Below are positions 8,555-16,164 of a stretch of 55,475 bases of DNA, one piece after another. Positions within the stretch are counted from its first letter, which is position 1. Each line of letters opens with the position of its first letter. The DNA is from Candidatus Poribacteria bacterium (GTDB lineage Bacteria; Poribacteria; WGA-4E; WGA-3G). The notes under the pieces were generated by a model that saw only the letters and a program-made list of their open reading frames with translations, was not told the origin of the DNA and did no database searches. The DNA lies in NCBI GenBank assembly GCA_003635185.1, contig PYJA01000042.1, positions 1-55,475 on the forward strand. Direction: 5' to 3'. Made by a program: the position numbers and the translations under genes.

Positions 8555-9457
8555 TTATGCGTTTTTTCCGCGCCCGGGGAATGTTAACTCTGCAACACCA
8601 GACTTATCTAAATCACCCAAGCCGAGTTCAATCATCCGATCATACTGATCTTTCGTTGCTTGCGCCAGTGGAAGAGCGATACCCGCATCATCCGCAAGGT
8701 CAAGCGCGATCCCCGAATCTTTTGAGGCATGAGCAGCTGAAAAATAACATTCATGATCGCGTATCTGCATGTCCTCACCGTCTGTCTCTAAGACGCGAGA
8801 GTTTGCGCCAGTTTGTGCGAACACTTCCTGCAACATTTCCAAATCCAGACCAAGCGCAGCCCCTAATCCGAGTCCTTCCGCGAGCCCCGCAGTGTTGATG
8901 TTCATTACCATGTTGACCAATGCTTTTACTTGGGCAGCCTTGCCTGCTTCACCGATATAACGGAGGGAAACACTCATTGAATCCAAAATGGTGCGCGCTT
9001 TGTCAAAAGTCTCTTTTTTACCACCACACATTAAATAAAGTGTGCCTTCGCGCGCCTGTGTAATGCTGCTCGCCATACACCCCTCAAGACTTTCCGCACC
9101 ATGTTTCTCTGCAAGACTTTCAATATCTACATGAACTTGTGGGCTAATTGTAGCACAATTAATAAATACTTTTCCTGATGCTCCCTTAAGCAAACTATCA
9201 TCTGCATCATTGGAATAAATCTGCCGCATTGCATCGTCATCTGTCACAACAGTAATGATGTAATCTGCAAGTTCAGTGACCTGTGCTAATTTATCTGTAG
9301 CCGTTGCCCCAAGTTCTGTCGCCAATTCCTGTGCCCGTTCACTTGCCACATCGGATACAACAACCACTTTAAACCCTTCGTCATTAAGGTGTCGGGCGAT
9401 GTTCGCTCCCATTCTGCCGACACCTACAACGCCAATTTTATAATCTGCGTTTGCCAT
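8555..9457 (-). CDS. NAD(P)-dependent beta-hydroxyacid dehydrogenase (3-hydroxyisobutyrate dehydrogenase family)
   Basis: 300 residues. The N-terminal Rossmann fold has GVVGVGRMGANIARHL; the catalytic lysine helix is GKAAQVKALVNMVMNIN, and the C-terminal helical domain carries HASKDSGIALDLADDAGI. Members oxidise small beta-hydroxyacids or reduce tartronate or succinate semialdehydes with NAD(P). The usual substrate motif DAPVSGG is altered to EGCMASSITQAREG, keeping the serine, so the substrate may differ from 3-hydroxyisobutyrate. GGAGG precedes the ATG. It is the first gene of the six-gene operon. Confidence 0.85.
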   Translation of the reverse strand: MANADYKIGVVGVGRMGANIARHLNDEGFKVVVVSDVASERAQELATELGATATDKLAQVTELADYIITVVTDDDAMRQIYSNDADDSLLKGASGKVFINCATISPQVHVDIESLAEKHGAESLEGCMASSITQAREGTLYLMCGGKKETFDKARTILDSMSVSLRYIGEAGKAAQVKALVNMVMNINTAGLAEGLGLGAALGLDLEMLQEVFAQTGANSRVLETDGEDMQIRDHECYFSAAHASKDSGIALDLADDAGIALPLAQATKDQYDRMIELGLGDLDKSGVAELTFPGRGKNA

Positions 9458-9611
9458 ATTCGCCTCCGTACTCTATAATCAAGATTCATAAAAGGAAATA
9501 CAATCTACTATAAGTTGCTGTTAAATCATTGTATAAATTTTACGTTGATTTGTCAACAGGTTTGTTGACATGCCAAATTCGAATTTTTGAACACAAAATA
9601 TGAAAAATTTC

Positions 9612-9640
9612 TTGACAACTTTCAAAATCTGCGATATTAA
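9612..9640 (+). promoter_or_regulatory. Sigma70-type promoter for the TPR lipoprotein at 9709
   Basis: TTGACA at 9612-9617 and TATTAA at 9635-9640 are separated by exactly 17 bp. The start codon lies about 70 bp downstream behind a strong AGGAGGT ribosome-binding site. Confidence 0.7.
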
Positions 9641-9708
9641 TGTAACTAATCGCTTGTTGTTCCCACAATGCCTTGACATAATCTATTGCTCTCAGGAGGT
9701 GAATTAAC

Positions 9709-11142
9709 ATGTGTCGTTTTATATCTAACATTAACCTGCAACGGAAGCGAAGCCATCTTCTCATCTCTGTTATATACTTGTCAGCTGTAATACTTCTTGG
9801 ATGCCAAGGGAAACTTTACATCTTTTCTACACCACCAAGCGAGTTAATTCATACTGCAGATGAGGCATTTGACAGTGCGGCTGCCATAATTTTACGTGGA
9901 GACACACCTGAACAGATAAAAAACACGGACACTAAGCGGCAGGAACTCTACAACGGAGCAATTGCATTGTATACAGAAACCGTTGTAAAAGATAGCAACG
10001 GTATATATGCACAGCGTGCCCATCTTGAAATCGCAAAAATTTATATGCGGCGTTATCAATTCAATAAAGCCATAGAGCATTATCAGGCAATTCTTAAACT
10101 GGCAAATATAGGATATTACCCAAGTCTGGCAAAGGATGGAATCGCGAACATTCGCAAGAACCGAGAAATTGTCAAAGATCAGCTTGCTAAATACCATAAC
10201 GTCAAAACTATTTATAACAAGACACCATCAGATCAAACTCTCAATTTAGCAGTTGAATCGCTTTATAGGTTGGCGCAAACTTATGAAGAGATGGAAGATT
10301 TTCCCGAAGCTATCCGAACATATCAGAGAATTGTTGAAGAATTCCCCAAACACGATAAGGCACCACAAGCACAGTTCCAGATAGGAAATATCTACTTTTA
10401 CGGCCTCTATGACTATACGATTGCTGGTGGCTGGGGAGCTTTTGTTGCTGTCCATAAGAACTATCCAAATTCTAAGGAAGCCAAAGAGGTTTTTGTTTTG
10501 TTGAAAAAAGCTGAAAAGCTATTAAGAGAGATCTTCGATCTTCAGCGGAAAATCCAGTGGTATATCAGTGAAAAATCACAAAATTACAATTATTCTGATA
10601 GAAGGGGTGCTGGAATGTCTCCGTTAGGACTTGATGAAAACCGTTTAATCCAGTATTTCCAAATAATTGCTAAAAATTGGGTTGAGATGCGCAATTATCC
10701 GCGCGCTGTTCAAACTTACAAAACCTTAGTCGCAGAAATGTTCCATAAGAGAAATATATCATATAAGTCATCTGTTGTTGCTGATGCGCTTTATAATATA
10801 GCCAATTTATACCAGCAAAATAAACAGTTTGAGCGTGCAATTCATGCTTACAACAATCTATTTAAGAAAGTTCCACAACCTTCAAATTGGATCAGTAAAT
10901 CAATTTACCAACAAGCTGTTTGCTATCACGCTATTCAGAAATATTCTGATGCTTATAAAGGTTTCAAGACATATATACAATTTGCTCAGAATGATAATGA
11001 TACATCATATCTTCAAAAAGCTGAACAGATTGTCCATCAATTTGAACAAGATCAGGACAAGGATGGCTTTTACTTTTATGAGGAGCAAGAAAATGGCACT
11101 TCCGATCAAGACCCAAATTCACAACCGCGAAAAGGAAATTAA
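9709..11142 (+). CDS. TPR lipoprotein with a C-terminal aspartate-rich calcium-type motif (paralogue 1)
   Basis: 477 residues. The signal peptide ends in the lipobox LLGC (Cys32), so the protein should be lipid-anchored in the envelope. Repeated TPR helices follow (IALYTETVVKDSNGIYAQRAHLEIAKIY, YRLAQTYEEMEDFPEAIRTYQRIVEEFP, IANLYQQNKQFERAIHAYNNLF), reminiscent of BamD/YbgF-type scaffolds. The last 35 residues contain DQDKDGFYFYEEQENGTSDQDPN, a thrombospondin type 3-like calcium motif. AGGAGGT fixes the start. The gene at 11279 is a tandem paralogue of the same layout. The partner proteins are unknown. Confidence 0.8.
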   Translation: MCRFISNINLQRKRSHLLISVIYLSAVILLGCQGKLYIFSTPPSELIHTADEAFDSAAAIILRGDTPEQIKNTDTKRQELYNGAIALYTETVVKDSNGIYAQRAHLEIAKIYMRRYQFNKAIEHYQAILKLANIGYYPSLAKDGIANIRKNREIVKDQLAKYHNVKTIYNKTPSDQTLNLAVESLYRLAQTYEEMEDFPEAIRTYQRIVEEFPKHDKAPQAQFQIGNIYFYGLYDYTIAGGWGAFVAVHKNYPNSKEAKEVFVLLKKAEKLLREIFDLQRKIQWYISEKSQNYNYSDRRGAGMSPLGLDENRLIQYFQIIAKNWVEMRNYPRAVQTYKTLVAEMFHKRNISYKSSVVADALYNIANLYQQNKQFERAIHAYNNLFKKVPQPSNWISKSIYQQAVCYHAIQKYSDAYKGFKTYIQFAQNDNDTSYLQKAEQIVHQFEQDQDKDGFYFYEEQENGTSDQDPNSQPRKGN

Positions 11143-11169
11143 GATAAACCTGAAAACAGTACTTTTTTC

Positions 11170-11197
11170 TTGACAATTTTTGTGGAGCTGCTATACT
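11170..11197 (+). promoter_or_regulatory. Promoter with extended -10 for the second TPR lipoprotein
   Basis: TTGACA at 11170-11175 and TATACT at 11192-11197 are 16 bp apart, with a TG one base ahead of the -10. It lies in the gap between the two paralogues, so the second copy need not depend on the first. Confidence 0.65.
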
Positions 11198-11214
11198 AAA
11201 ACTATAAATCACAA

Positions 11215-11241
11215 ACCAGTAAACTTTATTAACTTACTGGT
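11215..11241 (+). repeat. Leader hairpin upstream of the second TPR lipoprotein
   Basis: The arms ACCAGTAA (11215-11222) and TTACTGGT (11234-11241) are perfectly complementary around an 11-nt loop. The hairpin falls between the predicted transcription start and the GAGGAGG ribosome-binding site, so it would be in the 5' leader. There is no poly-T, so a role in stability or as an operator is more likely than termination. Confidence 0.45.
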
Positions 11242-11278
11242 AGGTTTTCATTATCATTCCTGAGGAGGACTAACAACG

Positions 11279-12682
11279 ATGACCCGTTACACCCTTGATT
11301 TCGCTCTAAGCATAAACCGAAGCTATCTTATTATTCTCATACTCGGCATGTTTGCGATAACATATATCGGTTGCGGAGGCGGCGTTGACATCGTACCACT
11401 GAGTGCGAAAATTCAAAACGCTGACAATGCCTTTGATGAAGCAGAAGCCGTTTCTACCCGGTCAGATGACCCAGAAGAAAAACGGAAGATACGCGCCAGG
11501 CAGCAAAAAGCTTATGATAGAGCGATGTCCCTTTACCTTGAAGTCATTGCAAAAGACGTTAAAGGAAAATACGCTCAGCGAGCCCACTATCAAATCGCAA
11601 AAATCTACAAGAAGCATTATGAGTGGGATAAAGCAAATGAGCATTATCAAGCAATTATTGAACTTGATCCAACAGGATACTATGCAAGTGAAGCAAAAAG
11701 TAATCTTTCGAATATTCGCAAGAACCGTGAATTAATTGCGCAGGAACTCGCGAATTATCAAAACTATAAAGCCCTTTATGACATTGAAAAAAGTGATGAA
11801 ACCTATGATATTGCCGCAAAGTCGCTCTATAAGGTTGCCCAGGCGTATGAAACATTAGAAAATTTTCCCGAAGCCATCACAACTTTTGAGAGAATGGCCA
11901 AGGAATTTGCAGAGCATCCCCAAGCAGCACAAGCGCAATTTCAAGTGGGAAACATCTATTTTTATAAGTTGTATGATTATACGAATTCTGGTGGTTGGGG
12001 TGCTTTTATAGCAGTTAACGATAAATTTCCTGACACTTTTGAAGCTCAACAGGTAAAAAGTAAATTGATCGAGGCTAAAGACCTCTTAACTGACATCAAA
12101 AAGTACCAAGATGAAATTCGGCGTTACAGGAGCAAAAAAGCACAGGAATTTGAAAAACTTGGAAGGTATGTGCGGCCATCCGAAAAATGGCTGATGGGAA
12201 AAGTCGAACTTGTTGTTCAGCTTTATCAACAAATCGCACGGAACTGGAAAAAACTCCGCCACTATCCTTATGCTATTGAAACGTATAAGGAGTTAATACG
12301 CGATCTTTCACACAAAAAGTTTGCTGTTTCTGATGCGTTATACCAAGTTGGTGCACTTTACCAGCAAAGTGGTCAATACGAACGTGCAATTCAAGCTTAT
12401 GACAATCTGCTTGAAGAGGCACCACAATCCACTTGGCTCAATGAATCTATATATCAACAAGCAGTTTGCTATCGCGCTATTCGTGAATTTGGTTCCGCTT
12501 ACAAAGGATTCAAAACATATTTGAGTCTCACAAAAGGTGACACACCCTACTTCCGAGAAGCGGAGCAAATTATCCGTCAGTATGAGATTGACCAAGACCA
12601 AGACGGCTATAAGTTCTATGAGGAACAGGAAGGTGGCACCTCGGATCAAGACCCAAACTCATATCCTGTCGTAAAAAATTAA
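11279..12682 (+). CDS. TPR lipoprotein with a C-terminal aspartate-rich calcium-type motif (paralogue 2)
   Basis: 467 residues, alignable with the preceding gene along its whole length: both have Cys32 at the end of the signal peptide (here YIGC), YAQRAHYQIAKIY, QFQVGNIYFYKLYDYT, LYQQSGQYERAIQAYDNLL and the ending YEEQEGGTSDQDPNSYP. TPR helices occupy most of the mature part, and the C terminus again has DQDQDGY, a thrombospondin type 3-like motif. GAGGAGG lies ahead of the ATG. It is probably an envelope scaffold lipoprotein. Keeping two full-length diverged copies with separate promoters suggests different partners or conditions. Confidence 0.8.
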   Translation: MTRYTLDFALSINRSYLIILILGMFAITYIGCGGGVDIVPLSAKIQNADNAFDEAEAVSTRSDDPEEKRKIRARQQKAYDRAMSLYLEVIAKDVKGKYAQRAHYQIAKIYKKHYEWDKANEHYQAIIELDPTGYYASEAKSNLSNIRKNRELIAQELANYQNYKALYDIEKSDETYDIAAKSLYKVAQAYETLENFPEAITTFERMAKEFAEHPQAAQAQFQVGNIYFYKLYDYTNSGGWGAFIAVNDKFPDTFEAQQVKSKLIEAKDLLTDIKKYQDEIRRYRSKKAQEFEKLGRYVRPSEKWLMGKVELVVQLYQQIARNWKKLRHYPYAIETYKELIRDLSHKKFAVSDALYQVGALYQQSGQYERAIQAYDNLLEEAPQSTWLNESIYQQAVCYRAIREFGSAYKGFKTYLSLTKGDTPYFREAEQIIRQYEIDQDQDGYKFYEEQEGGTSDQDPNSYPVVKN

Positions 12683-13081
12683 CGATTTTGTTGATTGAAA
12701 CTTCTGTGAGAGTTGAATGGATAGCAATCACTTTTCTACGCTGTTATCAAAATTAACGTGGTAATTCTCGGTAGGTGCGGTTTCCTAACCGAACCTACCA
12801 CTATGAATCGCGTTAATTCACGACTTGTGTTAGTTAACTATTTGTTTGTCCTATTTTCACATATATTGAACTTTATGTTGGACACATATCGTCCCTACGG
12901 GACTAAAGATAGGGTCCTCAACGTTTTTCTATAAACATATCGTCCCTACGGGACTAAAGAAGGAACCAACCAACGATAAAAACTAACAGGACGTTATCTA
13001 ACTGTAAAACAATATCGGACAATCAGTTATTTAGCACAACTCGTTAATTCGGTATTAGAGAGGAAAACAATAAACGCATTG
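12683..13081. other. Gene-free stretch with palindromic repeats
   Basis: No gene is supported. A long imperfect palindrome at about 12752-12830 has arms containing AATTAACG and GGTAGGTGCGGTT / AACCGAACCTACC. Two copies of a 26-bp palindrome-centred repeat follow at 12884 and 12935. The spacer separates convergent genes and probably ends transcription from both sides. Confidence 0.5.
12884..12960. repeat. Two copies of a 26-bp repeat with palindromic core
   Basis: ACATATCGTCCCTACGGGAC plus TAAAGA occurs identically at 12884-12909 and 12935-12960, separated by a 25-bp unique spacer. The core GTCCC-TA-CGGGAC is a near-palindrome able to form a hairpin. This looks like a small REP-type element pair. 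It is too short, with only two units and no cas genes, to call a CRISPR array. Confidence 0.6.
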
Positions 13082-13903
13082 TCACAAAAATAAGCGAACA
13101 CGAGAATGTTCTGAAGTTGGCAATCTTTTGAAAACTTCTTGCTGGATTAACTCATGTGTATAACGGCGCGAGAAGTGATGTAAGACAATACATTCGCTCT
13201 CAAAATGTTCTAACAGAGACGGTAACATTTCCAGGTGCAAATGTTTCGTTTTCTTAGCCCGCTCACGATGTTCAGGTGTAATAAAGGTACATTCACAAAT
13301 CAGCAGTTTACACTGGGTGAGAAGCGGATGCGCGTCAAGCGTTATGCCATGCGTATCACCTAAATAAGCAACTAAAGGTAACTGTACCTCGTATGTAATT
13401 TCAACACCTGAACGCTTGAGTGCCACAATTTCTCTACTTGATAAATCGTGGTATTCGGGTTTCAGCTTTTTGCGTACTTCACAAATCAGATAGGATACAG
13501 CTGGGACACTGTGGTTACCCGGTAGAATGTGAGCAATTAAATTTTGCCGAAACGAAATAGAATCACCCGCTTCTACTGGTGTAAGTTGATAACCCCAATT
13601 TCGCCCCCCATCTAACGCAGAAATTTTGTCAAGGATGTTCTTCAATTGCTTGAAACCGCTTAACGGAACGAAGATATTTCCTGGCGGTATTCCGGCAAGC
13701 CAACGTTGACTTATATAGATGGGTAATCCAAAATAGTGGTCAAGGTGAAAATGCGAAATAAAAACATGGTTCGTCCCGATAAAATGTATGGGGCACCTGC
13801 CCAAATCAAAAATTAGATCAAGTTCCTTTATCCTGATGTAAGTCGCAACAGCTGAACTTGATCTTCCTTCAAGCACCCAATTTCCACATTGTAGCAATGG
13901 CAT
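13082..13903 (-). CDS. Metallo-beta-lactamase fold hydrolase, RNase Z-like
   Basis: 273 residues. The zinc motif is SHFHLDHYFGLP (HxHxDH) near residue 52, with further ligand candidates GNHSVP, YLGDTHG (Asp) and the C-terminal LHHFSRRY (His). The order and spacing match RNase Z/ElaC-type MBL proteins, which cut tRNA 3' trailers, but related phosphodiesterases share the pattern. LICECTF is also typical of that group. No clear ribosome-binding site precedes the ATG. The gene is divergent from the MTA phosphorylase gene 53 bp away. RNase Z activity is an inference. Confidence 0.7.
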   Translation of the reverse strand: MPLLQCGNWVLEGRSSSAVATYIRIKELDLIFDLGRCPIHFIGTNHVFISHFHLDHYFGLPIYISQRWLAGIPPGNIFVPLSGFKQLKNILDKISALDGGRNWGYQLTPVEAGDSISFRQNLIAHILPGNHSVPAVSYLICEVRKKLKPEYHDLSSREIVALKRSGVEITYEVQLPLVAYLGDTHGITLDAHPLLTQCKLLICECTFITPEHRERAKKTKHLHLEMLPSLLEHFESECIVLHHFSRRYTHELIQQEVFKRLPTSEHSRVRLFL

Positions 13904-13956
13904 AATTAATCAAAAGCACAATTCTTTTTTGCTTTTCCTTTGGAGAATAAAAATAG

Positions 13957-14820
13957 ATGCATATCAAAATCGGCATAATCGGTGGTAGCGGATTTTATCA
14001 AATGGACGGTTTGGCCGACATTGAAACAATTGAAATAGAAACCCCTTTCGGCAAACCGAGTGATAAATTTATTATCGGTAATCTTGATGGACGACCAGTA
14101 GCTTTTTTACCGCGTCATGGTGTAGGACACCCACTCCTTCCTTCTGATATTAATGTCCGTGCCAACATTTATGCCCTAAAATCATTAGGTGTAGAATGGC
14201 TCATCTCCGTTAGCGCGGTAGGTAGTCTCAAGCAAGAAATTGAACCACGTCACTTTGTTGTGCCGGATCAACTTTACGACCACACCAAAAACCGAGAATC
14301 AACTTTTTTCGGTGACGGTATTGCCTCCCACATTAGTCTTGCACACCCGTTTTGCGTACACCTAAGCACACTTCTATACAGTGCTGCGACAGAAGTTGGG
14401 GCAACCGTTCACAATGGCGGCACCTATATCTGTATGGAAGGCCCCGCGTTTTCTACACAGGCAGAATCCAATGTTTATAGGCACCTCGGTTTTGACATTA
14501 TCGGCATGACCGCAGCACCGGAAGCCAAACTTGCGCGCGAGGCTGAAATCTGTTACGCAGTCCTTGCATGTTCTACCGATTACGATTGCTGGCACCCTGA
14601 ACAGGATAACGTTACCACTGAGATGATTTTGGATAACCTTCGTTCAAATGTAGAAATATCTAAGAAGACTGTTCGGAATTTAGTGTCAAAAATCTCAGAT
14701 GAACAACGCGATTGTGCTTGCAGCAATGCCCTTCAATTCGCTATTGCTACACAACAAGACAAGATTCCCATCGCCAAACGGCATCAGTTAAAACTTCTAT
14801 TGGATAAGTACCTGGCGTAA
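13957..14820 (+). CDS. mtnP: S-methyl-5'-thioadenosine phosphorylase
   Basis: 287 residues, the usual MTAP length. The phosphate loop IGIIGGSGFY opens the protein; PRHGVGHPLLPSDINVRAN and the substrate-binding EGPAFSTQAESNVYR and GMTAAPEAKLAREAEI segments follow, then STDYDCW. The enzyme splits methylthioadenosine with phosphate into adenine and methylthioribose 1-phosphate in methionine salvage. The adenine released could feed Apt, also present in this window. GGAG lies ahead of the ATG. Its 3' end overlaps the convergent aminotransferase gene by 24 bp. Confidence 0.9.
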   Translation: MHIKIGIIGGSGFYQMDGLADIETIEIETPFGKPSDKFIIGNLDGRPVAFLPRHGVGHPLLPSDINVRANIYALKSLGVEWLISVSAVGSLKQEIEPRHFVVPDQLYDHTKNRESTFFGDGIASHISLAHPFCVHLSTLLYSAATEVGATVHNGGTYICMEGPAFSTQAESNVYRHLGFDIIGMTAAPEAKLAREAEICYAVLACSTDYDCWHPEQDNVTTEMILDNLRSNVEISKKTVRNLVSKISDEQRDCACSNALQFAIATQQDKIPIAKRHQLKLLLDKYLA

Positions 14821-16164
14821 CGTGTTAAAAATCCTATCTGCTTCCGACTCAGTAAGTATAAGCGGAGGCGCGATATATATGATATTTTCAGGTTCATCAA
14901 CAGCGTGCCCGATTTTCCCAACAATAATCCCTTTTTCTTTTAAGTGTCCCACAATGTTGTTCGTTTTTGCGGTTTCAAGATGTGAGCCATCAGTTTGAAT
15001 GAGTTCTACAGCAAGCATCAAACCTTTACCGCGCACATCGCCAACAATAGGTAGTGATTTTAACGTCTTTAGTTTTTCAAGTAGATAACCACCGACTTTT
15101 TCAGCGTTTTCCGAGAGACGTTCTGATTGTAAAATGTTCAGATTTGCTACACCAGCGGCACAGGCAACAGGATGTCCACCATACGTACAAACTTGTGAAA
15201 ATTCCCTATTTTCATCAGAATCCCCAAGAAATGTGTTGAATACAGAAGTAGAAGCTACACATGCGCCGAGTGGAATGTAGCCGCTTGTCAATCCCTTCGC
15301 AAGCGTGATGATGTCAGGTTGTACGTCCCAATGCTCACATGCAAACATTTTTCCTGTCCGTCCGAAGCCCGTAATAACTTCATCAAGAATCAGCAACAAC
15401 CCATAATCATCACAGATTTTTCGTATTTTGGGGAAATACTCGTCAGATGGTACAATCACACCACCGCCACCGATGATAGGTTCAGCAATAACTGCAATCA
15501 CGGTTTCGGGACCCTCCAACTGGATTATCCGTTCAATTTCATCTGCACATGCATCATTACAGGATTGATAGTCTAAACCGATCGGACACCTATAGCAATA
15601 AGGTGGAGTCGCATGAAGGAATCCAGGTACCAGCGGTTCAAACGCTTTCCGTCTTCGTGCCTGCCCCGTTGCTGACATCGCACCATAAGTAAATCCGTGA
15701 TAGCCACGATATCTGCTTATTATTTTGTAGCGATTCTCTCCAGGATAAGTTTGTCTACCGTACTGACGCGCAATTTTAATCGCGGTTTCGTTCGCTTCGG
15801 ACCCACTATTGCAAAAATAGACATGATTCAAATCGCCAGGAAGACAAGCGGCCAACTGCGCTGCTAATTCAGTCGCAGGCACATTAATCTGTGCATGTGG
15901 ATAGTAACACAATTCCTGTATTTGTGCATAGACCGCATCTGCAATTTCTTGTCTTCCGTAACCGACATTGACATTCCACAGTGCCGAATACGCATCTAAA
16001 TATTCATTTCCCTCTGCATCTATCAGAGTTGTGCCATGTGCCGATTTAAAAACCAACAGATCCGTTTCGTCAAGACGCTGGTGTTGGAACAGTGGATGCC
16101 ACACATGGGCTTTGTCAATTTCTTTATAATTCTTTTCCATTTTAGAAATCTCCGTTAAAGTCAC
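14797..16164 (-). CDS. Class III (omega) aminotransferase
   Basis: 455 residues with VWHPLFQHQ at the N terminus, the PLP phosphate loop FCNSGSEANETAIKIAR, YHGFTYGAMS, the ring-stacking LILDEVITGFGRTG and the Schiff-base lysine in TLAKGLTSGYIPLG. This is the complete class III transaminase pattern (beta-alanine/pyruvate or diamine type). A cysteine cluster, CYRCPIGLDYQSC, is inserted near residue 190 and recalls a group of bacterial omega transaminases. The physiological amine is unknown. The start overlaps the argS stop by 4 bp, so it is translated after argS. A later start at MEKNYKE is possible. Confidence 0.85.
   Translation of the reverse strand: MTLTEISKMEKNYKEIDKAHVWHPLFQHQRLDETDLLVFKSAHGTTLIDAEGNEYLDAYSALWNVNVGYGRQEIADAVYAQIQELCYYPHAQINVPATELAAQLAACLPGDLNHVYFCNSGSEANETAIKIARQYGRQTYPGENRYKIISRYRGYHGFTYGAMSATGQARRRKAFEPLVPGFLHATPPYCYRCPIGLDYQSCNDACADEIERIIQLEGPETVIAVIAEPIIGGGGVIVPSDEYFPKIRKICDDYGLLLILDEVITGFGRTGKMFACEHWDVQPDIITLAKGLTSGYIPLGACVASTSVFNTFLGDSDENREFSQVCTYGGHPVACAAGVANLNILQSERLSENAEKVGGYLLEKLKTLKSLPIVGDVRGKGLMLAVELIQTDGSHLETAKTNNIVGHLKEKGIIVGKIGHAVDEPENIIYIAPPLILTESEADRIFNTLRQVLIQ

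Noticed and set aside
9500-9515. Single TATAGT-like end upstream of the dehydrogenase gene
   Set aside because: Only one arm is present and no partner end or hairpin is found, so chance similarity is possible.
12884-12960. Possible CRISPR array
   Set aside because: Only two units, palindromic core, 25-bp single spacer and no cas genes.
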